Positions 18,017 through 26,454 of a stretch of 64,000 nucleotides of DNA are shown here, in pieces. This DNA comes from Chitinophaga sp. Lineage in GTDB: Bacteria > Bacteroidota > Bacteroidia > Chitinophagales > Chitinophagaceae. Below the pieces are notes generated by a model, which saw only the letters and a program-made list of their open reading frames with translations, was not told the origin of the DNA and searched no databases. The stretch lies in contig NZ_JAGHZS010000006.1 of the NCBI RefSeq assembly GCF_017745275.1, positions 248,001-312,000 of the forward strand, given 5' to 3'. Every line of letters starts with the position of its first letter. The first letter of the stretch is position 1. The translations under genes and the position numbers were made by a program.

Positions 18017-18877
18017 TCAGATCATCGCCTTTTTAGCTCTTTTCTCATTGGGGGTAGTGCCGTAGGTTTGTTTGAAGATGCGGATAAAGTGCGAAGGGCT
18101 TTCAAATCCGCATTCAGTGGCTATTTCAGCTACCTGTTTAGTAGTAGTTTGCAGTAATGTTTGTGCATATGATAACCGGTGTTCATTGATCCACCGTTTG
18201 GGCGCGGTGTGATATTGTTGCTGGAAATCGCGTTTAAAGGAAGCGAGACTACGCCCGGATAGTTTGGCCAGCTCCGGTAAGGTGAGTGGCTGAAACAAAT
18301 GTTGCTTCACTACAAAGGCGATATCGGAAGGTTGTGCGTATACAATTTGCTGCATAAAATCCAATACTGCCGCGTGTTGAGGGGTAGCCAGCAAGAGCAG
18401 GAATAATTCATATAGTTTCACCGACAGTATGGCTGCCAATGTACTGGGTGTTTGGGTAAAATAAGTGAGGTAGTGTTCCCGGAATGCTTCCAGTAAAGGA
18501 TTTAAAGGTATGGATAGCTGGGCGCTGGCAGTTGCTTTTATGGGTGTGGTGTAATTGTATTTGTGCAGGAACCTGCGCAGTTGTTCATCAGAAAAATAAA
18601 TAAGGAGACTTTCAAAACTAATGCCGCTACCCACTACATCAGACATCACATAAAAACCACGTTTCATCAGGAGCAGGGAACCTGCTTCCACTTTTACGGT
18701 GGTGTTATCTTCGAAATGCAACAGCTTATGCCCCGACAAAATAAATATCATCACATTGTCGTCGAGGAAAATAGTGCGTTTACTGGCCATGCTGCGCTGT
18801 TTTAGCATCGCGAAGTGGATGTTGCCGGCCTTCAGTATTTGTTGTCCGTCTTGGTCTGCGGGGAATTTGAGTAACAT
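18017..18877 (-). CDS. AraC-family transcriptional regulator
   Basis: A 286-residue regulator with an N-terminal cupin-like sensing region (about 20-150) and a C-terminal pair of helix-turn-helix motifs, read in LPELAKLSGRSLASFKRDF and VAEIATECGFESPSHFIRIF. It heads a leftward gene run. An inverted repeat overlapping its -7 box (18887-18906) suggests self-regulation. The inducer is unknown. Confidence 0.92.
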   Translation of the reverse strand: MLLKFPADQDGQQILKAGNIHFAMLKQRSMASKRTIFLDDNVMIFILSGHKLLHFEDNTTVKVEAGSLLLMKRGFYVMSDVVGSGISFESLLIYFSDEQLRRFLHKYNYTTPIKATASAQLSIPLNPLLEAFREHYLTYFTQTPSTLAAILSVKLYELFLLLLATPQHAAVLDFMQQIVYAQPSDIAFVVKQHLFQPLTLPELAKLSGRSLASFKRDFQQQYHTAPKRWINEHRLSYAQTLLQTTTKQVAEIATECGFESPSHFIRIFKQTYGTTPNEKRAKKAMI

Positions 18878-18882
18878 GTTAT

Positions 18883-18906
18883 CAAAAATAAAGTATTCAC
18901 TTTATT
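18883..18906 (-). promoter_or_regulatory. -7 box and overlapping inverted repeat at the araC-like gene
   Basis: TATTTTTG on the minus strand (18883-18890) ends five bases before the start codon. AATAAAGT (18887-18894) and ACTTTATT (18899-18906) form a perfect 8-bp inverted repeat that covers the box, a plausible operator for self-control. Confidence 0.45.
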
Positions 18907-18913
18907 ATAACAT

Positions 18914-18953
18914 CATAAAAAAGGTTCTTCCGGTACGTTGCCGGAAGAACCTT
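18914..18953 (-). terminator. Terminator of the beta-barrel gene
   Basis: A perfect 13-bp stem (18921-18933 with 18941-18953) with a seven-base loop is followed on the minus strand by a T run. It lies 25 bases past the stop of the outer-membrane protein gene. Confidence 0.92.
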
Positions 18954-18977
18954 CTGATCAATGGATGACGGGCCGGA

Positions 18978-19535
18978 TTATTTTTTTCGCTTGAAAGTAT
19001 AATGAGCACCTACCTGCAAATTGCTGGTATATAAGCTACCGTTTTCGGATTTGTTACTTACCCCAAACATATACCGGGCAGAAAATCCAAGTCCGAATGG
19101 AAGATTATAACCAATACCAGCGCCGGCGGAAAGATTGGTATTTCTAAACCGCCCGTTGGTGTTTCTATGGTATTCGCCGTCTTGCTCAATTCCATGGAGA
19201 TATATGTTTACCTCCGGACCGGCTTCCACATACAGATCCGGTATAATGTAGTATTTTGCCATCACAGGAATATTGAGATAACCCTGATTGGCTTTATACA
19301 TGTCTTTATAGCGGGAGCCAGACCGGGAGTACACCAGTTCAGGCTGAATAGCGAAATGTTTGCTAAACTTTAGTTCGGCATAGCCACCAGCATAAAATGA
19401 TGGAAAATAATGGGAAAACCGGGTGATATCATTGGATAAGTTAAGGCCACCTTTTACGCCGAAATTTAAGTTTTGTGCATGGGTTGCCAGGGCCACTGCC
19501 GTCACCGGCAGGAGCAATAATAGCGTTTTTTTCAT
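18978..19535 (-). CDS. Outer-membrane beta-barrel protein (OmpX/porin-like)
   Basis: A 185-residue protein with a signal peptide (cleavage at THA-QN) and amphipathic strands: NFGVKGGLNLSND, FYAGGYAELKF, FAIQPELVYS, AGAGIGYNLPFGLGFSARY and a C-terminal aromatic strand ending QVGAHYTFKR. This is the pattern of small eight-stranded barrels common in Bacteroidota. No transport role can be assigned. It has its own terminator. Confidence 0.85.
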   Translation of the reverse strand: MKKTLLLLLPVTAVALATHAQNLNFGVKGGLNLSNDITRFSHYFPSFYAGGYAELKFSKHFAIQPELVYSRSGSRYKDMYKANQGYLNIPVMAKYYIIPDLYVEAGPEVNIYLHGIEQDGEYHRNTNGRFRNTNLSAGAGIGYNLPFGLGFSARYMFGVSNKSENGSLYTSNLQVGAHYTFKRKK

Positions 19536-19573
19536 CGGTTAAATTGTATAAAAGTTACAGTTTAATAGGTATG

Positions 19574-19640
19574 CGTGTAAGGCCTTACGAACGTAAAATT
19601 ATAAGCACAAATGTTAAGGAAATCCTTACACGTTTTTTTT
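19574..19640 (+). ncRNA. Orphan terminator-like stem with T run; possible small RNA or leader
   Basis: CGTGTAAGG (19574-19582) pairs with CCTTACACG (19624-19632), which is followed by eight T bases. A smaller palindrome GTAAGGCCTTAC (19577-19588) lies within it. No plus-strand gene precedes it, so it is either a short independent transcript or a remnant. It has no protein-coding frame. Confidence 0.3.
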
Positions 19641-19691
19641 CGCATCTTTTTAACTTTTATATATAATAAATTTATCTTGTTATAGTGGCAG

Positions 19692-19699
19692 TATTTTTG
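19692..19699 (+). promoter_or_regulatory. -7 promoter box
   Basis: TATTTTTG, an exact consensus match, ends 27 bases before ATG 19727. It supports that start over an in-frame codon at 19685, which would lie upstream of the box. Confidence 0.45.
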
Positions 19700-19726
19700 T
19701 CGCCGTTTTACCTAAATCATTTTTAT

Positions 19727-20311
19727 ATGCGTTACCTGATAACAGGAGTACTGATGATGTTGCTTACGTCTGTTGGCTATGCACAAAAAACAGCGTGGCT
19801 GATTGTTCCCGGAAAATCTATCGGACAAATAAAGCTGGAAGTACCCGCAGCAGATCTGGCGGTATTGGGTAAGCCGGATGGCGGAGATGCCGCTATGATG
19901 AAAGCATGGCGTATCTGGTATAGCCGTAAGAAAGATAAAAGTATTGATTCATCACATATGCTGGCAGTATTTACGGCTATGCGTACACAGGATACACAAT
20001 ATGTAAAACAGATCCGTGTTAATTCGCCACGTTTTAAAACAGCCAAAGGATTGGGCGCTGGCAGCTCTATTGCCGCTATTAAGAAAGCCTACCCCGGTGT
20101 ACAGCTTACCCAAACTTATGAATCGGCAAACAAAGCCCGGCGTATTGCTGTATATGAAGATACCCGCGCGGGTATTGCCTTTGAAACAGCTAATCCGCGT
20201 AGTAAAAAACCAGTTTGTTCCATGGTAGTAGTATTTGATCCCGGAGAATCGGCCGCTGGCTACCTCGATTTTCATACAGGATTTGACCTTATGAATCCGG
20301 TGGTGAAATAA
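19727..20311 (+). CDS. Exported protein of unknown function
   Basis: ATG 19727 gives 194 residues with a signal peptide (MRYLITGVLMMLLTSVGYA, then QKT). The mature part has a short repeated theme around glycine (IVPGKSIGQIKL near the start, GLGAGSSIAAIKKAYPG in the middle) that resembles substrate- or ligand-binding loops in secreted Bacteroidota proteins. I recognise no family. The frame is clean and composition matches its neighbours, so it is a real gene. Confidence 0.7.
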   Translation: MRYLITGVLMMLLTSVGYAQKTAWLIVPGKSIGQIKLEVPAADLAVLGKPDGGDAAMMKAWRIWYSRKKDKSIDSSHMLAVFTAMRTQDTQYVKQIRVNSPRFKTAKGLGAGSSIAAIKKAYPGVQLTQTYESANKARRIAVYEDTRAGIAFETANPRSKKPVCSMVVVFDPGESAAGYLDFHTGFDLMNPVVK

Positions 20312-20416
20312 TTTTTACGGGAGATGATGTGAATCAGGTGGCTTCTTTTCTGTCAGATCATGCCCGTTTTCTTTTGTCTTTTATTGGCGTTTCCGGCGGA
20401 TTATTTTTTCACCGTA

Positions 20417-21082
20417 TTATTGTTCGTGTTGATACCGTTTTCCCTGGGCTCTTATTTCCCGGTATTCACGATAAGAGGATTTAGGGTAAATTTTCTGACC
20501 CAGGTTGTATTGGAGTGAGATAGTAAGAAGACCTGTGATATCCGGATTTTTAGTATCATAGTTAAACATGTAGGAAGGATGCAGGCTCCACGAGGTATTG
20601 CGCAAAGGGAAATTAAATTTTGCATCCAATACCAGGCCGCTTACAGTTACCGCGGAGCTATCCTTATATCTCGGATAACCCATGCTTCCGCCAATATGCA
20701 CGCCATAGCCAATGCCGGCAGAGTATCCAAATTTTTTGAAGGCAACCGGAGTGGCACCATTGCCAAAAGTATAGTTAACGGTAACAGGTATAGAAAGCCT
20801 GTAGCCAGCATCCATCTTGCGACTTTCCGCAGATTCACCGTTGTAGCGATATTTATTAGATATGCCAAATCCAGTGGCCAGGGAAGTTCCGACAGACAAA
20901 CCTGATTGATCTGAAAATTTATAAAGGTTTAGTCTTGGTTCAACATTTAGCATAAAACCATCATAATGGTAAGCGCTGATGCCGCCAACACCAACCGGTA
21001 ACACGAATCGTTTGTTTTGTGCAACAGCCGGCAAAACGGAAGTGATGCATAGCAGGAACAGATATAGGAATACATACTTCAT
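20417..21082 (-). CDS. Outer-membrane beta-barrel-like protein, paralogue A
   Basis: A 221-residue exported protein (signal peptide ending VAQ). Glycine- and aromatic-rich strands alternate along it, for example NVEPRLNLYKFSD, FGNGATPVAFKKFG, SAGIGYGVH and NPDITGLLTISLQYNLG. The same blocks in the same order appear in the neighbouring gene at 21173, so the two arose by duplication. A basic tail of about 20 residues is present only here. Function is unknown. Confidence 0.75.
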   Translation of the reverse strand: MKYVFLYLFLLCITSVLPAVAQNKRFVLPVGVGGISAYHYDGFMLNVEPRLNLYKFSDQSGLSVGTSLATGFGISNKYRYNGESAESRKMDAGYRLSIPVTVNYTFGNGATPVAFKKFGYSAGIGYGVHIGGSMGYPRYKDSSAVTVSGLVLDAKFNFPLRNTSWSLHPSYMFNYDTKNPDITGLLTISLQYNLGQKIYPKSSYREYREIRAQGKRYQHEQ

Positions 21083-21172
21083 ATAGGTGTAACTTTTGGG
21101 CGTAGTAGATTACTCAATGGACTGTAACGGCTGTTGAATAGAAAAGTTACAGTGGCCCCATCTGACCTGTTA

Positions 21173-21778
21173 TTAGCGTTTGTTGAATTTTACCCCGATG
21201 TTGTAATCAATCCCGATAGTGGTTATGCCGGCAATATCCGGATTATACTGGTTATTGTTAAACAGATGTGCCACCCGGATGCCAAAAGAGCTATTGGCTA
21301 TCGGAAAGTTTATTCCGGCACTGAGAACCATACCGGATACATGTATCTGGTTGCTACTTACTTCTTCATCGTCAATAAATTCTACGCCATGGGTGGCATT
21401 ATGAAATCCATAACCGGCTCCTGTAAAGAAGCCCCATTTCGTATAGGCGCGCCGGGTAGCCGCGTTACCAAAATTCCAGGTAACCAGTACCGGCATATTA
21501 GCCATGAAAATACTGGTAGAATTGCCGCCGGTATTGCTGTTGTAGTTATCGTTGATGGTAGTACCTACACCTATGTGTGTACTGAGTGCCAACACCGAAT
21601 GATCGGAGAAACGCAGGAAGTTGAGGCGGGGAGAATAAACCAGGCCGGCACCCAGGTAGCTGTTGCCGGCAAACAATCCACCACCAATGGCATGCGAGAA
21701 TAGCCGGGATTGAGCGCTGGCATCTTTCAGGAAAAAAAGTAGGCAACCTGCACACACTAATGTGTATAGTCGGAACAT
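21173..21778 (-). CDS. Outer-membrane beta-barrel-like protein, paralogue B
   Basis: A 201-residue exported protein (signal peptide ending ASA-QS). It shares with the 20417 gene the blocks PRLN-x3-FSD, FGNAATRRAYTKWG, GAGYGFH, VSGMVLSAGINFPI and NPDIAGITTIGIDYNIG. The barrel pattern is clear but no ligand is suggested. It lies 90 bases upstream of its paralogue on the same strand, so cotranscription is possible. Confidence 0.75.
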   Translation of the reverse strand: MFRLYTLVCAGCLLFFLKDASAQSRLFSHAIGGGLFAGNSYLGAGLVYSPRLNFLRFSDHSVLALSTHIGVGTTINDNYNSNTGGNSTSIFMANMPVLVTWNFGNAATRRAYTKWGFFTGAGYGFHNATHGVEFIDDEEVSSNQIHVSGMVLSAGINFPIANSSFGIRVAHLFNNNQYNPDIAGITTIGIDYNIGVKFNKR

Positions 21779-21805
21779 AGGTATTAATCGTGTTTAGGAA
21801 TAACT

Positions 21806-22300
21806 TTAAAAAACTACCTGGTGTGTAGTCTTAATAACGGATATCACAAATATACTCTGCGTATGGCTTAGATTATCTAATTCCCCTAATTTATTCACAT
21901 AAAATTCACGGTATTCGTCCATATCTTTTACCTGTACTTTTATCATAAAGTCGAATTCCCCTGAAATATTGAGACACTCCGTTACCTCTGTAAAGTGGAG
22001 GATTTCCTGGATAAACTTTTTCCCATACTTCTTATTGTGTTCTTTTAAAGTAATATAACACAATACTGTCAGGCTTTTATTTATTTTCCTGGGATCTACA
22101 ATGGCGGCATATTGTTTAATCACGCCCGCCTGTTCCATTTTACGGATACGTTCATACACAGGGGTAGTGCTCAGGTTCAACTGGCTGGCAATATCACGGA
22201 TAGTCATTTTAGCATCCTGTTGTAATAACTTGAGGATGCCCATATCTTTTTCATCGAGATGAAGGGGAGTGTCCGTATGATGTTCTTTTTTCTGGATCAT
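21806..22300 (-). CDS. Lrp/AsnC-family transcriptional regulator
   Basis: A 164-residue protein with an N-terminal winged helix (LDEKDMGILKLLQQDAK, then RDIASQLNLSTTPVYERIRK) and a C-terminal RAM ligand domain ending in a GEFDFMIKVQVKDM strand. Family members form octamers and sense amino acids. It is divergent from an MFS exporter gene, and the gap holds a perfect inverted repeat, a likely operator for both genes. Confidence 0.93.
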   Translation of the reverse strand: MIQKKEHHTDTPLHLDEKDMGILKLLQQDAKMTIRDIASQLNLSTTPVYERIRKMEQAGVIKQYAAIVDPRKINKSLTVLCYITLKEHNKKYGKKFIQEILHFTEVTECLNISGEFDFMIKVQVKDMDEYREFYVNKLGELDNLSHTQSIFVISVIKTTHQVVF

Positions 22301-22348
22301 GGAATGATCTGTTTGGAATAAATAACTATTTTAAGATGTAAAAATAGT

Positions 22349-22370
22349 GTTTTGTACTAAAATTTGTACA
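22349..22370. promoter_or_regulatory. Candidate Lrp-type operator
   Basis: TTTGTAC (22349-22355), eight AT-rich bases and GTACAAA (22364-22370) form a perfect inverted repeat midway between the divergent regulator and exporter genes. It covers the likely -33 zone of the regulator gene. Confidence 0.5.
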
Positions 22371-22396
22371 AATAAATGATTGTAGAATTGATTTAA

Positions 22397-22404
22397 TAGG
22401 TTTG
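22397..22404 (+). promoter_or_regulatory. -7 promoter box for the MFS gene
   Basis: TAGGTTTG fits TAnnTTTG and ends four bases before the GTG start. TTG at 22378-22380 is a possible -33 box with a 16-base spacer. Confidence 0.45.
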
Positions 22405-22408
22405 TGCC

Positions 22409-23791
22409 GTGAAAAATCAACGGATAATTCTAAGCGTGGCCTGTCTGGCAATTTTTTTTGAGGCATTGGATGTTTCCGTGCTCAATATGGCGATACCGCA
22501 AATGGAATCATTTTTCCATTTTGGTGCGGATGGTATTCAGTGGGTGCAAACGGTGTATGTGCTCTTTTATGCTGGCCTGGTTTTGTTAGGTGGGCGTTTG
22601 GCCGACACACAAGGCCGAAAGAAAATATTTATTACCGGTGCCACCGCTTTTGTGCTGGCTTCACTCGCCGCCGGCTTTTCGCTTTCTTTCGCATGGCTGC
22701 TGGTATGCAGGGCTTTGCAGGGAATTGGCGTGGCGTTGGCTATTCCTGCAGCACTAGCTATTATCACCAATACTTTCACGGCTGCTGCCGACCGAAACCG
22801 GGCTTTGGGCATCTTTGGCGCCATGGCAGGAATAGGATTCGCTACTGGGCTGGCTATTGGTGGATTAATCAGCAACTACCTTGGCTGGCAATGGGTATTT
22901 TTCATTAATGTACCGGTTATAAGCGGAGCTATCCTGTTGGCCGTGTGGTATATTCCGGCAGATGAAAAGCATGTGGTACGCGCCGCCAATAATGTCTGGA
23001 GCGCTATACTCATCACCCTGCTCATGATGCTGGCTGCCTGGCTGATACATGACCTGGGAAATATCAGTAACCACTACATGACCTGGTTATTGCTGCTGTT
23101 ATTATTTATTGTTGCCGGAGCAATTTTTATACGTCGCGAACGCGTACATGCGTCGCCGTTAGTTGATTTCAAATTATTCCATTTACAGGGAGTGATCACG
23201 GGAAACGCAGGTGCGGTGCTGTTAGGCAGTATGTTTCTGAGTTATATATTCATGCTAACCTTATACCTGCAGAATGACCTGCATTTTACCTCATCGCAGG
23301 CAGGTTTGTTATTGTTTCCGTTTAGTATCCTGTCTGGTATTATCTCCAAATTTATCCTGCCCAGGATGTTTGAAAAGTGGGGAGTAGTGAGAACAGGTAT
23401 TGCAGGGAACGTGTGTATGTTAAGCGGGATGCTGTTTTTTATCGCGAGTTATTTTACAGATCATTCCCTGATACTCATTTTATGTGCAGTAGCCAGTATT
23501 AATGCATTTGGAATGGCCATTACTTTTCCTTGTGTAACTATCCTGGCGGTGCAGGCAGTTCCTGAGCAACAGCAGGGGTTAGCTTCCGGGATCAATGGCA
23601 CGGCAGGCTCGCTGGGAGGAGGACTGGGATTGTCATTGGTGGGATTACTGATGCAGTTGGCAGATACCCGCGGATGGAGTGCTTATGGTGCAGGATTGAG
23701 TGTATTAGTGCTATTAGCTTTATGCGCCATCGGGCAACTGGTATTATTTTACAGGCGGAGTAAATCACGCGTTGGATTGGCCACTGTTTAA
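22409..23791 (+). CDS. MFS drug/metabolite exporter (DHA2-like)
   Basis: A 460-residue transporter starting at GTG. About 14 hydrophobic segments are visible, with the DHA2-type motif LDVSVLNMAIP in the first helix, GGRLADTQGRKK (motif A) after helix 2, and LVCRALQGIGVALAIPA in helix 4. These suggest export of drugs or small metabolites by proton antiport. Control by the divergent Lrp-type regulator is likely. Its last 27 bases overlap the end of the convergent DNA ligase gene. Confidence 0.9.
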   Translation: MKNQRIILSVACLAIFFEALDVSVLNMAIPQMESFFHFGADGIQWVQTVYVLFYAGLVLLGGRLADTQGRKKIFITGATAFVLASLAAGFSLSFAWLLVCRALQGIGVALAIPAALAIITNTFTAAADRNRALGIFGAMAGIGFATGLAIGGLISNYLGWQWVFFINVPVISGAILLAVWYIPADEKHVVRAANNVWSAILITLLMMLAAWLIHDLGNISNHYMTWLLLLLLFIVAGAIFIRRERVHASPLVDFKLFHLQGVITGNAGAVLLGSMFLSYIFMLTLYLQNDLHFTSSQAGLLLFPFSILSGIISKFILPRMFEKWGVVRTGIAGNVCMLSGMLFFIASYFTDHSLILILCAVASINAFGMAITFPCVTILAVQAVPEQQQGLASGINGTAGSLGGGLGLSLVGLLMQLADTRGWSAYGAGLSVLVLLALCAIGQLVLFYRRSKSRVGLATV

Positions 23792-25369
23792 CTGTAATAA
23801 AGTTTTTAAGTCATCAAGTGTATTTATTTCTGCTACCGGTTTATCTTTCCGCCAGCGGTTAATACGTGGGAAACGTAGTGCAACACCGGATTTATGCCTG
23901 TTAGAAGCAGCAATTCCTTCAAACGCGATTTCAAATACCAATTCGGGTTGTACCGTTCTCACGGGTCCAAATTTTTCCAGTGAGTGTCGCTTCACCCAGT
24001 TATCTACCTCCGCAATTTCTTTGTCGGTGAGGCCAGAGTAGGCTTTGGTAAAAGGTACCAACTGATCGCCGTCTCTAACTGCAAAGGTGTAATCGGTGTA
24101 TAAATTGGAGCGGCGTCCATGTCCTTTCTGTGCATAAATCATGACCGCATCAATGGTAAAGGGATCGATTTTCCATTTCCACCAGTCTCCGCGCTTACGG
24201 CCCACCTGGTAGGGGGCGCGTTTGCTTTTGAGCATTAGCCCTTCGCTGCCTTTATCGCGTGATTGCAGACGTAGCAAGGTGAGTTGTTCCCAGGCGTCGA
24301 ATATAATTTCCGGTGATAGCTGCAACAACGGCAGGTTGATTTGTTGCACCAGTTGCTCCAATAGCGCTCTGCGCTCTGCCAGTGGCTTTTCACGGATATC
24401 GCTTCCTTCCCATTCGAGTAGGTCGTACGATAAAAAAATAACCGGTGCCTCCTGTAACTGTTTCCGGGTAACGTTTTTTCGTCCAATTCTTGTTTGCAGC
24501 GTTTGAAAAGATAAAGGCAGGCCATTGGCAAAAGTCACAATTTCCCCGTCCAGTACGGTGCCATCTGGTAGTGTAGTAAGCAGTGGTGTAAACTCCGGAA
24601 ATTTTTCGGTGATCAATTCTTCTCCTCTCGACCATACAAACAACTGGTTTTCGCGTTTGATGATTTGTCCGCGTATACCATCCCATTTCCATTCTGCCTG
24701 CCAGTCTTTTTCGGCGCCAAGTGATTCCGGTAGTCCTTCCAGTGCATAAGCCAGGTAAAACGGGTAAGGGCGGGAAGCATTGGCGCCAGTGGTATGTTGG
24801 TGTAATAAATTGGCTATTGTCACCTCACGGGGATCCCAGTTGCCGCTGATCATATGGGAAAGTATAGCTGCTTCTATATGGTAAGTTTGCGCGAGGGCAT
24901 TGACCATCATTTTTTGAGATACGCCTATCCTGAATCCGCCGGTGATTAGTTTGTTAAACACGAATCGTTCACCACTGTCCAGTGCATTCCAGGCATCGAG
25001 GATAAAAGTCTGCTTGGTCGTTTCTGTCGCTTTCTCCAGTTGTTGCAGTTGTTCCAGCCAGTAATGCAGGGGAGCGGACCTGGGCGTTGCAGGAGGAGGT
25101 AATAGCAACGCAATGGTTTCTGCGAGGTCTCCTACGGTATGATAGCATTCGTCAAATAGCCAGTTGGCGAGGCCGGTAACTTGTATACACCATGTTTTCA
25201 ACTGTGTGCTATTCACCGTTCTTTTAGGCCGGCGGCCGGAAAACAGGGCCAGCACCCAGCTTTTGTCTTTTTCCGGTGCGGTGGCAAAGTAATGACTCAG
25301 CGCCTCCAATTTTTCGTTGGTTTTGGTGCTGTTACTTAGTAATTGTACCAGTTGAGCAAATTGTTGCAC
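23765..25369 (-). CDS. ATP-dependent DNA ligase (ligase-associated repair type)
   Basis: A 534-residue ligase starting at GTG. An N-terminal helical DNA-binding domain (about 1-200) precedes the adenylation motif KWDGIRG, with the nucleophile Lys at 228. Further motifs are VLDGEIV, SEGLMLKS and the KWKIDPFTIDAV strand, with an OB domain at the C-terminal end. This is the type called cisplatin damage response ligase, encoded with an MBL exonuclease, an Lhr-like helicase and PdeM in many bacteria. It starts three bases after the exonuclease gene. Confidence 0.93.
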   Translation of the reverse strand: MQQFAQLVQLLSNSTKTNEKLEALSHYFATAPEKDKSWVLALFSGRRPKRTVNSTQLKTWCIQVTGLANWLFDECYHTVGDLAETIALLLPPPATPRSAPLHYWLEQLQQLEKATETTKQTFILDAWNALDSGERFVFNKLITGGFRIGVSQKMMVNALAQTYHIEAAILSHMISGNWDPREVTIANLLHQHTTGANASRPYPFYLAYALEGLPESLGAEKDWQAEWKWDGIRGQIIKRENQLFVWSRGEELITEKFPEFTPLLTTLPDGTVLDGEIVTFANGLPLSFQTLQTRIGRKNVTRKQLQEAPVIFLSYDLLEWEGSDIREKPLAERRALLEQLVQQINLPLLQLSPEIIFDAWEQLTLLRLQSRDKGSEGLMLKSKRAPYQVGRKRGDWWKWKIDPFTIDAVMIYAQKGHGRRSNLYTDYTFAVRDGDQLVPFTKAYSGLTDKEIAEVDNWVKRHSLEKFGPVRTVQPELVFEIAFEGIAASNRHKSGVALRFPRINRWRKDKPVAEINTLDDLKTLLQLNSGQSNA

Positions 25370-25372
25370 AGT

Positions 25373-26380
25373 TTATATTTCAGGTGTAATAATCAGCTCT
25401 TCATCTCCATAAGAAGTACTCACTTCTTTGGCGGCTATTCCCTTTTCATTCAGGTACCGGGCAAATACGCTGCTAAAGCCATGCGTTACGTATACCTGTT
25501 CTGCGCCGGTGGCGGTGACTGCATCGAGCAGGCCGGGCCAGTCCGCATGATCAGAGAGGGCGAAACCCGCATCTGCATTACGGCGGCGCATATGGCCACG
25601 CACCTGCATCCATCCGCTGCATATACCTAAGGCATACGGTTGGAACCGGCGCATCCATACATGATCTTCCGCTGATGGCGGTGCTATAATCACGGCATTT
25701 TTAAAAGCTGCTTTGGGCGTATCCGGTGTAATCCTTTCTACCGGTGGCAGTGGCCATCCTTCCTGTAGCAACAGCTCATGCGGAATGGCGATAGCGCCAT
25801 GTACAAGAAAACGGTCTATTTTGTTCTTCAGGTGATAAAGCAGCCGTTGCGCTTTGCCCAGGCTGTAAGCCAGTATTACGCTGGCTTTTTCGGCTTGTTG
25901 ATTGGCGTATATCCATTGTACAATGTGATTGAAAATTTGTTGCTGTGGCGCCCAGCGATAAATGGGCAAACCAAAAGTAGATTCAGTAATGAAAGTATGA
26001 CAACGCAAAGGCTCAAAGGGGGTCGATAAACCGTCATTTTCCAGTTTATAATCACCGCTGACTACCCACACTTCCCCGTTTTGTTCTACGCGTATTTGTG
26101 CGGAGCCTATCATATGCCCCGCGGGATGAAGCGATATTTTTACACCGTTAAAAAATAAAGACTCCCCGTAGGCGATGCCCTGTACCTGGATATCATTGCC
26201 CAGTCTGAGCCGTAGCAATGGAACAGTAGCATTTTCACAGAGATAATACTGGTTGCCGCTGCGGGCATGATCTGCATGTGCATGTGTGATGACCGCACGG
26301 GTAACGGGTTTCCAGGGATCTATGTAGAAGTCGCCTGCAGGGCAGTAAATGCCATTGTCGGTAAATTGCAGCACATTCAT
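25373..26380 (-). CDS. Ligase-associated exonuclease (MBL-fold, CPSF/SNM1-like)
   Basis: A 335-residue metallo-beta-lactamase-fold nuclease with the zinc motif HAHADH (33-38), then HPAGHMIGSAQ, SGDYKLEND and a later FALSDHADW. It matches the exonuclease of ligase-associated repair sets, which trims DNA ends. It is first in a two-gene unit with the ligase. Its start lies only 16 bases past the T run of the terminator of the gene before it, so little room remains for a promoter. Confidence 0.9.
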   Translation of the reverse strand: MNVLQFTDNGIYCPAGDFYIDPWKPVTRAVITHAHADHARSGNQYYLCENATVPLLRLRLGNDIQVQGIAYGESLFFNGVKISLHPAGHMIGSAQIRVEQNGEVWVVSGDYKLENDGLSTPFEPLRCHTFITESTFGLPIYRWAPQQQIFNHIVQWIYANQQAEKASVILAYSLGKAQRLLYHLKNKIDRFLVHGAIAIPHELLLQEGWPLPPVERITPDTPKAAFKNAVIIAPPSAEDHVWMRRFQPYALGICSGWMQVRGHMRRRNADAGFALSDHADWPGLLDAVTATGAEQVYVTHGFSSVFARYLNEKGIAAKEVSTSYGDEELIITPEI

Positions 26381-26395
26381 ATGAGGAATATACGC

Positions 26396-26430
26396 AAAAA
26401 AAATCGTGCCATGGCAGACGCCATGGCACG
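26396..26430 (-). terminator. Terminator of the substrate-binding lipoprotein gene
   Basis: A perfect 11-bp stem (26405-26415 with 26420-26430) with an AGAC loop is followed on the minus strand by eight T bases (26396-26403). It sits between the lipoprotein and exonuclease genes. Confidence 0.93.
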
Positions 26431-26454
26431 AAATACGGTGTGTTGCCGGAACAA

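Noticed and set aside
21134..21703. Open frame of 189 codons opposite the second beta-barrel gene
   Set aside because: The minus-strand gene has a signal peptide and a clear paralogue; the plus-strand frame has neither.
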